Assembly: GCA_963978545.1 (NCBI GenBank)
Contig: OZ021723.1
Location: 5,896,273-5,960,272 of the forward strand
DNA from: Linyphia triangularis
Lineage: Eukaryota > Arthropoda > Arachnida > Araneae > Linyphiidae
Direction of reading: 5' to 3'
DNA length: 64,000 bases
A program made the translations under genes and the position numbers. Position 1 is the stretch's first letter; each line of letters begins with the position of its first letter. Positions 22,979-34,905 of this stretch are shown here, piece after piece. The notes under the pieces are model-generated. The model was given only the letters and a program-made list of their open reading frames with translations. It had not been told where the DNA came from and did not search any database.

Positions 22979-23540
22979 AAAATATTACTAAAAAAAGAAA
23001 AGAAACAAAAGAACGACTTGTCACAACTACTTACAGGAAAATAATAGTACCTTAAAAGGTAATATAACATTATAGTAACAAAAAAACTTGAAAAAATAAA
23101 TAAAAAATGTAGTATTATTGAAATGGTGGCTAAAATAATCGGTTTATGATATTTTCGATATGTTCACTGTAACTATAACTACAATGTGTGTATCACAAGA
23201 ATAGCTCTCGTCAGGTTGTCTATCGTTATTTGTTTCCACGGCAACAAGACTTGCCCCATTTTCCGAGGGGGGTTTCCAGTTGAAAGAAGTCAGTATTTGT
23301 TGCAATCCAACCTTTTTAAATGCCAATTTCCTGCAGCATTACCTCTATTCTAAATCGACTTGTCTTGTTTCAATAGGACCACCAATATTCAGATTAACTT
23401 GCTCTTAATAGACTTAAAGTATTGTACAAATCTGTCAATCAGTGCGTGGAGTCATGAACATTCCTCAGGAATTACGAACTCGACATTTTCTCATGTTTTT
23501 TTGGGGTAGATGTTTTATCTTTTTGTGTATGACTTTATAT
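22979..23540. other. No recognised feature
   Basis: AT-rich sequence. The minus-strand frame at 23326-23144 (60 residues) resembles no protein I know. Confidence 0.4.
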
Positions 23541-24247
23541 TGTTACGAATTTTTGTATATTTGTAAATATTTCGTAGTGTTAATTTTGTAAATAGTAAAA
23601 TTTATGTACATTTCGCATAAGGCAGTGCAATAGTTCGTCGTTAGTTTGTTTCCCTGCAATGAGTCTCTTGATGCTTGATAACGAGTTTTACAGAGGTAAA
23701 GCTGGGAAGCGAGTTTTACAAGGAGCAGGGCATTTAACATTATGGTAATGGCAATCTCGCCAAATTGGCGAGATAAAGCCAAGTTGGCGACGGTTTTGGC
23801 GACTAATTTTTGTCGCCAAATTTGGCGACATTTTCGGTCCCCATGTACATGTATAGGACTTTTCGACTACGATCTGGAAAGTTCTCCAAATATCTACCTA
23901 TAGAAATTTCAAGAATGTTCACCTCCCTATAAAAGCTCAGGAGAGCGGTTGATGGAGTGAGTTGTTAGCTGAGTCCATTAGTTGACTGGAATTACTGAGT
24001 CTCAGTGAGCATTCCGAGTAGTTCTAAAGCGAACTGTATTGCATTGTCTTTTGCGGCGATTTAGCAGTTGTTGTCAAGTTTTTAACTGCTGTTTTTTGCT
24101 CTATTGTTGTGAAAAGAGCTGTATTGTGTCTACTAGAACGCGAAGTTCTGGAGCTGTAAGAGAATCTGTGAAGAATTATATTGGAATAAATTTCTGCAAG
24201 TTTTGATCTGCTTTGGCTTCAAATCTTTCGAACCCGTCCACGCAACA
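23541..24247 (+). mobile_element. Solo LTR (L1), plus strand
   Basis: TGTTACGAA start, GCAACA end, 707 bp, flanked by ATAT at 23537-23540 and 24248-24251. A perfect 16-bp palindrome (TCGCCAAATTTGGCGA) lies at 23813-23828. A CTATAAAAG box is at about 23927 and an AATAAA signal at about 24185. No internal retrotransposon sequence is adjacent. Confidence 0.92.
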
Positions 24248-24386
24248 ATATCTCTTGAGTATGGCTTACCTTTTAAAAGAGTAAATTTAAATTAATGAAA
24301 ACAGGAAAACGACATTGGTAATTTACGCCGATCCTTGTCAAAATTAAATGTTGTGCCCAATAGTGTAATTAAAAGATTCCACAACA

Positions 24387-24421
<35 letters not shown>

Positions 24422-24686
24422 TAATACCATAGAACAGCATGAAATTGAACGTGTGAAATATATTAACATATTTTTTTGAATAAAAATGATGTATTATTGA
24501 AGATAATGTTGATAAGAAATGATTTATTCAGTTTTGATTAAATTTTTTTTTAAGGGACTTTATTTTAAAACGGCGCCATCATAATCACTCAAGTGAAAAG
24601 ATTAACTATCTTTGCACTTTTGATCTACAGCTTTTATCTTTGAATTTCGAGTAACAAATTAAATTAATGAGAGTCTCGTGCTACCA
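24248..24686. other. No recognised feature
   Basis: AT-rich, with a poly-T run of about 30 bases at 24390-24420. Confidence 0.45.
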
Positions 24687-24694
24687 GTCAATAC

Positions 24695-25029
24695 CATCGA
24701 TATAGATAAACAACTGGATAGACTGCTCCATTGTCAATGCAAAGAGAAAAACGCGCCGGGGATTGCGAAGCTGGTGGGAAGATTAACCAATCACAGTTCA
24801 CTTTTATAGTTGGATGGAAATGCGAAAAACCTTGTAAAATGCTAGAGTATACATTTTTTTGCACATTATTACTAATTAAGGTCTACTATTGACATTTCTG
24901 CTGTGAAAAACCCAAAATTTTATTTTCAATCCTCGGCAATCCGTATTTTTTATCCCACCAACGGCATCTGTCAACGGCTTCATTTTCCCAGCGTTAAGCA
25001 GTCTGTCCAGTTGTTTATTTATATCGATG
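24695..25029. mobile_element. 335-bp MITE with 8-bp target duplication (family M8), copy 1
   Basis: The terminal inverted repeats of about 33 bp begin CATCGATATAGATAAACAAC. The perfect 8-bp duplication GTCAATAC lies at 24687-24694 and 25030-25037. Eight-bp duplications are typical of hAT and P superfamily elements. The CAT start, rather than CAG, leans towards P, but no transposase is present to settle it. Confidence 0.88.
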
Positions 25030-25037
25030 GTCAATAC

Positions 25038-25738
25038 ATATCAGAGAAAGTACAAAGCATTATTTAAGCTAGCAAGCATCAATCCAAACATCAACGACAC
25101 TCAGTGGAAATCAGCAGCAAACTACGAACACCCACAACGCATTTTACATTCAAATCCCTGACATCAACGAACGAAAAGTCTTCACATCCGGATCAAATTA
25201 AATTTCACACACGAGTTAAGAAGGCAAAAAAGCCTTCTTCAAAAGGAATCCGAGATGGAAGAGCGAAACGAGCCCCGATATAACGCGCCCCTATCTGCCG
25301 CCCCGGCGCAAAAAACAGCCTGTGCTCGGGGCGGCTTTATTTTTTTTTTCGTCCCCCTATCATCAAGAGAAAAGCAGGAACAACTAACTGAAAATCATTT
25401 TCGTTGCATTTGTCGATTTTAATGAGTTTTGCCCGTTTGCTTGTTTCGCGCCTTTTCTCCGAGTGTTGTATCGTGGGCTAATGGCCCTCTTTGATCGGCT
25501 TCTTTTCCTTGTTGCCATTCTGCTTAGGAGAAATGTTCAATGAATATGCATACGTGCGGAGTTAGGGGGGGTTAGGATGTCAGATTTATGATCAACTCTC
25601 CCCGTGAGAGTTGAGGTACTGAGTATATGATAAGGAATTTTTTTTTTAAGTGTTTAATCGATGACTTCCTGTTTTTTAAGATACCAGTATAAATTAGAAA
25701 TTGTGAAATTTGGAGAAAATAATCATATTTGCCTTCTC
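25038..25738. other. GC-richer unclassified stretch
   Basis: Positions 25240-25340 include GCCGCCCCGGCGC-like sequence, the least AT-rich part of the window. No open frame of note and no recognised RNA gene. Confidence 0.4.
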
Positions 25739-26356
25739 TCTATATCTAAGGCAAAGCCCTCACTCACTCATTCATTCACTGACTCACTCATCACTAATTT
25801 TCACAATTCCCACATGTACAACTCTGGAAATTGGTACAAATATCAACAATGGTAAACATAGAAAAAGTAAGCTATTTCGATCTCGATCACCCCACTTTAA
25901 AGGTCGAAAAGGAGTTAAACGTTCCAAATGAGGGACATTCGAATATTCCACTTCCCATTCGGTCACAACTCTGAAAACTGGTACAAATATTAACAATAGT
26001 AAAGATGGAAAAGTAAGCTATTCCGATCCTGATTAACCCACTTTAAGGGGTCGAAAAGGGGTTAAACATTACGAATGGGGGATATTTGAATGTCCCACTT
26101 CCCATATGGTCACAACTCTGAAAATTGGTGCAAATGTCAGCAAAAACAAACATAGAAATATTAAGCTATTCCGTTCCCGATGAACCCACTTTAAGAGGTG
26201 GTAAAGGGGTTAAACGTTCTAAACGAGGGATATTCGAATGTACTACTTCCCATATGGTCGAAACTCTGAAAATTGGTACAAATGTCAACAAAGACAATCA
26301 TGGAAAAAGAAAGGCATTCCGATCTCGATTTACCCACTTTAAGGGGTCGATTTAGA
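25739..26356 (+). repeat. Repeat array A, copy 2
   Basis: It opens with TCTATATCTAAGG and a run of CACTCACTCATTC motifs. Four units of about 146 bp follow, each with ACTCTGAAAATTGGTAC, GTCGAAAAGGGGTTAAAC and CACTTCCCATATGGTC. It is closer to a consensus than copy 1 at 693-1760. The 5' TCTATAT word resembles the start of the Helitrons in this window, but no CTAG terminus follows the array. Confidence 0.7.
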
Positions 26357-26858
26357 GGTACGATTTTTTTTAATCATTCTTGTTCGAAATTACTCGTGTT
26401 ATTGTAAAAATTGTACTAATCATTTTAATTGTCAAAATATTGGCATCAATTTGCATATTCTAAATATACACTTCATTCGAATGCGAAAAATTGTAACATA
26501 ATATTTTAAAATGCGAGCAATAACAATCCAAAATAGTCGTCGTGACGTCATATAGCACCTGACCTGTGAGAGGTCATATGCAGAATTCTTATTTTTACAT
26601 TTTCTTTTTTACGATTTCCAAATAAATCTAATAATAGTTTCCCTGTAATATTTACCTAATAGTAGTCCTGTTTAATATTTACAAAATTCCTATTATTATT
26701 TATACATTTTATTTTATCACATTTTATTTTTACTATAACAAACTTTTTATTATTTAAAATAATAATTATTTTTATCAATAATAAATAAGGATTTTATTAT
26801 TTTAAAAAATTACAGCATTTTCATAATTTACAAAATGTGAACTATCTGAGATATTTTT
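26357..26858. other. No recognised feature
   Basis: Very AT-rich sequence with short degenerate TTTACAATATTTA repeats between about 26630 and 26760. Confidence 0.45.
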
Positions 26859-27794
26859 TACTTTTAATTACCCAAATGTTAGCATAGTAGTCGGTCAAAA
26901 AAAAAAATAAAAAAAAAAAACACATTAATTTTGCATTTTCCTATGTTTTTGGAATATCCTGACTTCCAAAAAGTAGTTAAGAAAAAAATTTGTATCTGTG
27001 TGTTTGTGTATCCGTGATTCAGTGGTCAGCATAACTCCCAAACGGATTGACCTACGATGCTCAACTTTTGCATACGGGTTAATGTTTCCATGTGACCTAT
27101 CATTAAATTTTCGTCAAAATTGCGCATACGTGTAGGGGAGTTGCTGTGGAAAAAATCATGTTTTTCAGTAATTGCTACCAATGGCTCAAACGATTTTGAT
27201 TAAAATCGAAGGGACAATGCTTCTTAAGGTACATCCCCATCTCCGAAATTTCCATGAAAATAATATGGAAGCCGCAAAAAAATTGAAACACGAACGTCTT
27301 TTACACAGAGTTCTCTTTCCTTGAGTGTCGCCCACATAGACTTTTTCTTCTCTGTTTCTGATTCACTTACAATATAGGATAATGTAATAACTATCGATTG
27401 TTGGTTGTATTCAGATTATCTGGCGCCGTCAGCAACACGAGGGCTATAATGCGCCGAAACATTCGTCATTAGACAAGTTAACATACATTTACAAACACTC
27501 ATGCCTAACACGGGACTCGGAACTCGCAACCTGGTGGTCTAGAAGCTAGCACGCTAACCCCTATACCGTTTGGTCGGCGTAATAACTATCGAAAAGTATA
27601 AAGCCGAATTCACCATTCTGAAATTTTTTTGTTGTAGGAATCATCGCCGGAAGTGTCGCCAAAGTGACTGATTTTTTAATGAATGAAAATATGAAAAAGG
27701 TACATAACGTCAATCCACGCCAAATTTAAATATTTAAATGCGATTACTAGTATTAAAGTGTAATTGAAAGTTGTGCAATGTTCTTCACCCCTAG
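26859..27794 (-). repeat. Family X repeat, copy 4, minus strand
   Basis: Standard X order on the minus strand: TTCACCCCTAG at the right end (about 27785), GTGTAATTGAAAGTTGTGC next to it, GGTCAGCATAACTCC at about 27022, and an ACTTTTAATTACCC block at the left end. An S1 SINE is nested at 27398-27578. Confidence 0.72.
27398..27578 (-). mobile_element. S1 SINE, minus strand
   Basis: Perfect 14-bp duplication GTAATAACTATCGA at 27384-27397 and 27579-27592, inside family X copy 4. The X copy is therefore older than the SINE insertion. Confidence 0.94.
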
Positions 27795-27922
27795 TTTGAT
27801 ATTTTAAATCATTTTAGTTAAGGCTTCAGTCTGGCGATATTTTTATTAGAATTTCGGTCACCAACAAAAAAAAATCTTCAAGGGATGCCGGATATGTGAG
27901 TTGATACTTTCTTTGAAAAGTT

Positions 27923-28400
27923 CTTTTTCTTCTTCTTCTTCTTATCAAGGACTATGGGGACTAAGGCACCTCTGCTTAAGCATTTTGTACCAACCCCATA
28001 TCCCGTACAGATCGGTATTGGGCAGTACTGCACAGGATGTAAGCGCACACTCGCAAGAGGGAGTGCACAAGTCTACCTATTGCCGCCGAAGAGTTCATTT
28101 CTTACTCTTTCGGTAGCTATCCGGTAGATAGCAGCACTACCGACCGTATGTGGAACTTCTTAATTTAGAGGCAATACCAAGCAGAAGCTTCCCCCAGAAG
28201 ACTTGGCTTTGCCACCCCCAGAGGTATTGATTTGTATGGGAACTTGGAGGACTTTGCGACCATGACTGATTTAACGTGCTCCAGTCACCATTAGCGAACA
28301 AGGCGGTCTTTAGTCGGTCCCAGGCCCGAACTCGCAACCTCAGGGCTCGCAACCTTCTAGTTGCGAGAACGATACTCTCCCGACTGGGCTACGCAGCCCT
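27923..28400 (-). mobile_element. Long tRNA-derived SINE (family S2) with LINE-derived 3' end
   Basis: This 478-bp element is flanked by the 11-bp duplication TTTGAAAAGTT at 27912-27922 and 28401-28411. Its minus-strand head has a perfect A box (TAGCCCAGTCGG, 28391-28380) and a B-box-like GAGTTCGGGCC. The tail is a (GAA)n run (27928-27943 on the plus strand). Just before the tail, 27965-28014 matches the 3' end of the LINE remnant at 50786-50830 in inverted sense, including GGTACAAAA and AGCAGAGGTGCC. That is the arrangement expected when a SINE borrows a LINE 3' end for recognition by its reverse transcriptase. Confidence 0.87.
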
Positions 28401-28410
28401 TTTGAAAAGT

Positions 28411-29068
28411 TACAGCAAAGAAATAAATAAGAAATAGAAGAACAACAGGAAAGGGCATATTTGTCGATTATAGTAACTTCGTCAGAAGGTGATTACTATA
28501 ATCAACGCCAAAATATGATAATTTTTCTGTGTATGTTCATGGCAAAAGCCTAAATGACATATGTTACAATAAAATTCTCGTTAGAACAAGATTTGAATGT
28601 CAAAAACTTTCAAGGGTACAATAAGAAAGAAAGGCAAACTGAAACATAATAAAATTTCAATTCGAATTTATATAACTTGTAGAAATTCGAACTCATGGTG
28701 GGTAATCGAATGATATTTAGGTTTATTTTTTCTTAGGACACGTATTCAGTATGGTCATTTATAAAAGCGGTAAGTTCGAATTTCTACAAGTTATATTGAT
28801 TCGAATTGAAATTCTATCATTTTTCAGTTTGCCTTTCTTTCTTAATGTACCTTTACTGTTCTTGACTTTCAACCCTTGTTGAAACGAAAATTTTGTGGTA
28901 ACATATATCATTTAGGCTTTTTCCATACACAGAAAAATGCTCGTATTTTGGCGGTTGATTGTAGAACTCTCCCCCCCCCCCCCCATAGACAAAGTTACTA
29001 TAATCAACAAATATGCCTTTTATAGTTTTCCTGTTGTTCTTCCATTTATTATTTCTTTCTCTGCTGTA
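28411..29068. mobile_element. Fold-back (long inverted repeat) element
   Basis: The left arm (28411 to about 28692) and right arm (about 28772-29068) are near inverse copies, sharing for example TACAGCAAAGAAAT, GGCATATTTGT, GATTATAGTAACTT and AAATTCGAACT. They are separated by a spacer of about 80 bp. The right arm has a poly-C insertion near 28970. A transcript would form a hairpin of roughly 280 bp. No transposase or obvious target duplication is seen. Confidence 0.85.
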
Positions 29069-29215
29069 ATGTCAATAACTACTAATGTTGTCGTGTGGTT
29101 TTAACGCAGATAACTTAATCAGTTGATTTTAACTTAGATTTGTTTACTGAGGTCAGTTATTTTATTTTTCACTTTTAATTTAGATTAATTTGTCATGTTT
29201 CTTAGAAAAGCTTGT

Positions 29216-32200
29216 ACACTGTAAATGCTGGTGTCTTAAATTTAGACACAAAATGTCTGAAAAATTCATTCAGACACATTAAGTGACTTAATTGGCGTAG
29301 CATTAATCCATTTCAGACATAACACGTGTCTGATTCTTTCTGAAATCACATTTAGACACACTTGGTGTCTTAAATGTAGACAGAAAACACCATATTAAGA
29401 CATTTTGGGATTCAGACACCTAACATAATAAGACAACTAACGTCTAAGATACCAAACACGATTTAAGACATCATGTTTGGCGTCGTCGACGTTTTCATCA
29501 GGAATTCATGATGGGGTATTTTTTCCGATTCAATTATACGATTTCAGGCGAAGGAAACACTGTAAATAAACAATGGAATAAATAAACGTGATTGCAATAT
29601 GCAAAATAATTTATTTTTATTTTAAGAATTTTATTTGTATTTTAAGATTTTTTTATTTGTATTTTAAGAATTTATCACCAAAAGCGACTTAAACACTCAA
29701 AGGAATGGTCAAAATAAGGCATTTGGATTTTAAGACAGGAAGTAATAAAACGTCTGAAATGTACGACTATATAGCGAAACTTCAAAATGCGTCTTTAACC
29801 AATGAGATAAGGGATAGAGCATTTGGCGCATGCGCTGTGTAAAGAATTCTTGCTACATTTTAACGTACTAATGTTTGTATATTTCGTTTCTCGTCTCGGT
29901 GTCGGCGTTCGTATTGGGTTCAATTACAAACAAAATGGTTGTAAACTATTCTAAAATGGTTGCTTTCCTTCTTTTTAAGTGGCAGAAATAGACAGTCGGT
30001 AATTCCAAAAAAAAAAAAAAAAATACTTTCCTATTTTATCTTAAATGATAATATCCTTTAATCTTGTGCTTTTGTTTTACTGAGCTTAAGAATTCTTTTG
30101 GAAGCTTTCCTTTATGAAATCGACATGGAGCATTTCTTGAGATGAAGCAAGTTGCCTTATATGAAACTAATGCGAACCCCTTTTTGAACTATTTAGATTG
30201 GCTTTATATTTAATAGGTCAATGAATTAGTGAAAAATGGGGTACAGTGTTACAGTAAGTGTTATTCAATAATACACTTATTTCCAGTATTTTTATTATAA
30301 TACATTTTAATTGATCTAGTATTTCTAAATGACACCCACAGAATACTAAGTTTTCTGTTTTTACATTCAGTTATATTTTTATTGGTTTTGTTGCATATTA
30401 CAAGTACTAATGGGAATATATTTGGCATGCGATTTGGTATAATCTGAATAACATTTATTCTTGGTTCTCGATGGCAGCAATAAAATTATGAAAATCAACG
30501 CTACAAAATAATTTGGGAAACATTTAATATTTGTCAAAATGAAGAATTTTTTTCTACATATGTTGTTCAAACATTTTAAAATAATATTTTAGCAAAAAAG
30601 CTCATAATAATAGGCTAATAATTTACTTATAATCACTTATATAAAACTCGGTTAAATAAAATTTTCCGTAGTGAGTTGAATTGTGGTAGCTCATAAAAAA
30701 TCTTATAATGCAAAAAAACTTTATTTTAGTTTTATTTCTAAGAAATGTCTATATACTGCATTAAATATCAGATTTAACAAAATAATTAAAATAAGTTTTT
30801 TTATGCGTTAATTTGTTGAACGTATGAAAATTTGCATTTTTTTAAGTAATCTAATTAAAAATTGAATTGCATAGATTTTAATAATATTTTTGTTTTGTAT
30901 GTACTTTATATGTTATGTAATTGACGTGAAAATTTTCAATTCTACATCTTTAATTGTTTTTTAAACGAAGCATAAAATGAAAAATCAATGTTTTGAGAAA
31001 ACTCGAGAAAACTATAGAAATTTTAATAACTTGCATGTTTTTCAAATTAAATGTGCTCTACCTCTGTATTTTGAAGCAGCCATCTTTACAAATACTTCCA
31101 ATGCCTTTTTTTTATATTAAATTTTTTTAAGTTTTTTAAATGCCCTCTCTAGTCTTCTCAGCGATTAACGGGTTGAAATGCGTTGTACGCCCCCCACTTT
31201 GGTGACTTTGTAAAATGCCGCCAAGTTGTATTGACACTTCCACTGAATTGAACTTAAGTTTCGCCAAAATGGGTGCCAAGTTGTAATGGAACCATATAGG
31301 CACCAGGTTATCATATTTGATACAAAATCACTAAAAAAAGGAGAGGGGGATTATAACGCATTTTAACCGATTAACAAAGTGTCGCAGTGACAGGGAAAAC
31401 TGTTGTAAAAAGGTTCTATCCTCAAAATTACAGGAATAAGAGCATACCAAAATTTGGGAAACCAACTTTTTCAGAAACACAAAAAAAATTGTGCCGGAAC
31501 TTATATACTTTTCAAATTTAATATGCTCCACCTCTATATTTTGAAGTATGTCTTTACATACTTCTAATGTCTTCTGTTTTAGTCGTTTATTTTTATGCAT
31601 CTTTTGAGGTATTTTTTAAATGCCTTATATCTGCTTCAGCTATTCGACAATAATTGAAGCGTCATAGTGTTATAATCACTGCTGTTATGTAGTGTTATTA
31701 TAGGGGAATGTTATAGCCAGGTAAAATTCCCAAATGAGGAATAATTAGATTACAACTGCTTCATCCATCATTAACATATATTTATATTGCCACATAATGT
31801 ATCCCAAGCATTTTTAGACTTGCCAGTGCAACGCATAGTACTATAAACCAGGTGCATGCTTACATTATGCTTGTTATTTGTCCTTGAAGTTGAAATAAAA
31901 AAAGCAACTGAAAACTATGATACAATCTTAGAAGCCAAAACTTTTCTATTTGAGATTCAGCCCTAATACAATGTCTACAATACCAATGCATATATTTTAC
32001 AATAAGTCCCTGTTACTATCTCTTACTTGGATATATTAATAGTTGTTGTTTTACAATCTCATGCTTACATTTACCAGGAAAGTGTAACATAGTCAACAAA
32101 AAGTTATGAGCAACATGGTAGTAATACAGTAATTTTTACTTTTTTTTAAATAAAACTTTTTAATATTAAATTTGAATTGGTTTGTGTAAAAATTTTAATT

Positions 32201-32432
32201 GTTTGTGTAAAAATTTGTCCAACATCTGAAAAGTACCATAAACAACCTATTCAGACACATCAACTGTCTGAAAATATCCCCAATTCAGACACTCCAAATG
32301 TCTGAAAATACCCCATTTTAAGACACTTCATGTGTCTTAAAGATTAAGACACCATATTTCGTCTTAAAACAGTGCCACTTGTTTAAGATACTTTTGTGTC
32401 TTATTTTAAGACATTTCAATTTGCTGTGTATT
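29216..32432. mobile_element. About 3.2-kb element with GTGTCT-rich termini, class unknown
   Basis: The outer 250 bp on each side are built from many copies of GTGTCTTAA and its inverse TTAAGACAC, plus CAGACAC and TGTCTGAAA. The two ends match in inverse: ACACTGTAAATG and GACACAAAA on the left, ACACAGCAAATT and GACACAAAA on the right. Clustered subterminal motifs of this sort are seen in CACTA/Chapaev-type elements, where the transposase binds them. The interior (29500-32190) is very AT-rich and has no recognisable transposase. A smaller inverted-repeat insertion may lie at about 31160-31375. Confidence 0.6.
31160..31375. mobile_element. Possible small inverted-repeat element
   Basis: ATTAACGGGTTGAAATGCG on the left matches the inverse of the right end (CGCATTTTAACCGATTAAC) with a few changes, and C-rich and G-rich runs lie just inside. 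It sits between two related blocks (31040-31150 and 31490-31620) that share TGCTCYACCTCTRTATTTTG. Confidence 0.45.
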
Positions 32433-32449
32433 AACTGAAATCTAATTCT

Positions 32450-34905
32450 TAGTGATGGATGTAAGTGGCTTCACCCGTCTCTGGGTGTGTCTCTGGGAAT
32501 TTGTCTCTTTGGGATGTAAGTGGACTAATCTAATTCTTAGTCCACTTATATCCCTGAGACACAAATTATACACCCCCAAAAATGTGTCGTCTCCAACGAA
32601 GCGTTTCTGTTCATTTCACAATAAGGTCTTACATGTGGCTTCACCCGTCTCTGGGTGTGTCTCTGGGAATTTGTCTCTTTGGGATGTAAGTTGACTAATC
32701 TAATTCATAGTCCTCTTATATCCCAGAGACACAAATTATACCCCCCCCCCCCCCAAAAGTGTGTCGTCTCCAACGAAGCGTTTCTGTTCATTTCACAATA
32801 AGGTCTTACATGTGGCTTCACCCGTCTCTAGGTGTGTCTCTGGGAATTTGTCTCTTTGGGATGTAAGTTGACTAATCTAATTCATAGTCCTCTTATATCC
32901 CAGAGACACAAATTATACACCCCCAAAAGTGTGTCGTCTCCAACGAAGCGTTTCCGTTCATTTCACAATAAGGTCTTACATGTGGCTTCACCCGTCTCTA
33001 GGTGTGTCTCTGGGAATTTGTCTCTTTGGGATGTAAGTTGACTAATCTAATTCATAGTCCTCTTATATCCCAGAGACACAAATTATACCCCCCCAAAAGT
33101 GTGTCGTCTCCAACGAAACGTTTCCGTTCATTTCACAATAAGGTCTTACATGTGGCTTCACCCGTCTCTAGGTGTGTCTCTGGGAATTTGTCTCTTTGGG
33201 ATGTAAGTTGACTAATCTAATTCATAGTCCTCTTATATCCCAGAGACACAAATTATACCCCCCCAAAAGTGTCGTCTCCAACGAAGCGTTTCCGTTCATT
33301 TCACAATAAGGTCTTACATGTGGCTTCACCCGTCTCTAGGTGTGTCTCTGGGAATTTGTCTCTTTGGGATGTAAGTTGACTAATCTAATTCATAGTCCTC
33401 TTATATCCCAGAGACACAAATTATACCCCCCCCCCCAAAAGTGTGTCGTCTCCAACGAAGCGTTTCTGTTCATTTCACAATAAGGTCTTACATGTGGCTT
33501 CACCCGTCTCTAGGTGTGTCTCTGGGAATTTGTCTCTTTGGGATGTAAGTTCACTAATCTAATTCATAGTCCTCTTATATCCCAGAGACACAAATTATAC
33601 CCCCCCCCCAAAAGTGTGTCGTCTCCAACGAAGCGTTTCTGTTCATTTCACAATAAGGTCTTACATGTGGCTTCACCCGTCTGTAGGTGTGTCTCTGGGA
33701 ATTTGTCTCTTTGGGATGTAAGTTGACTAATCTAATTCATAGTCCTCTTATATCCCAGAGACACAAATTATACCCCCCCCCCCCCAAAAGTGTGTCGTCT
33801 CCAACGAAGCGTTTCTGTTCATTTCACAATAAGGTCTTACATGTGGCTTCACCCGTCTCTAGGTGTGTCTCTGGGAATTTGTCTCTTTGGGATGTAAGTT
33901 CACTAATCTAATTCATAGTCCTCTTATATCCCAGAGACACAAATTATACCTCCCCCCCCAAAAAAGTGTGTCGTCTCCAACGAAGCGTTTCTGTTCATTT
34001 CACAATAAGGTCTTACATGTGGCTTCACCCGTCTCTAGGTGTGTCTCTGGGAATTTGTCTCTTTGGGATGTAAGTTGACTAATCTAATTCATAGTCCTCT
34101 TATATCCCAGAGACACAAATTATACACCCCCAAAAGTGTGTCGTCTCCAACTAAGCGTTTCCGTTCATTTCACAATAAGGTCTTACATGTGGCTTCACCC
34201 GTCTCTAGGTGTGTCTCTGGGAATTTGTCTCTTTGGGATGTAAGTTGACTAATCTAATTCATAGTCCTCTTATATCCCAGAGACACAAATTATACCCCCC
34301 CCCCCCAAAAGTGTGTCGTCTCCAACGAAGCGTTTCTGTTCATTTCACAATAAGGTCTTACATGTGGCTTCACCCGTCTCTAGGTGTGTCTCTGGGAATT
34401 TGTCTCTTTGGGATGTAAGTTCACTAATCTAATTCATAGTCCTCTTATATCCCAGAGACACAAATTATACCCCCCCCCCCCAAAAGTGTGTCGTCTCCAA
34501 CGAAGCGCTTCTGTTCATTTCACAATAAGGTCTTACATGTGGCTTCACCCGTCTCTAGGTGTGTCTCTGGGAATTTGTCTCTTTGGGATGTAAGTTGACT
34601 AATCTAATTCATAGTCCTCTTATATCCCAGAGATACAAATTATACCCCCCCAAAAGTGTCGTCTCCAACGAAGCGTTTCTGTTCATTTCACAATAAGGTC
34701 TTACATGTGGCTTCACCCTTCTCTAGGTGTGTCTCTGGGAATTTGTCTCTTTGGGATGTAAGTTGACTAATCTAATTCATAGTCCTCTTATATCCCAGAG
34801 ACACAAATTATACACCCCCAAAAGTGTGTCGTCTCCAACGAAGCGTTTCCGTTCATTTCGCAATCAGTTCTTACATGTGGCTTCACCCGTCTCCGCTTTA
34901 ATGGA
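32450..34905. repeat. Hairpin-forming satellite, 14 units of about 170-176 bp
   Basis: Fourteen tandem units, each with CTTACATGTGGCTTCACCCG, then AATTTGTCTCTTTGGGATG, a loop of about 24 nt, CTTATATCCCAGAGACACA, a poly-C run of 5 to 14 bases and AGTGTGTCGTCTCCAACG. The second and fourth phrases pair over about 23 bp (three mismatches or wobbles), so each unit can form a stem-loop. Length differences come almost entirely from the poly-C run. Translated frames of about 70 residues repeat because the DNA repeats; they shift frame with the C-run and look non-coding. Confidence 0.93.
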
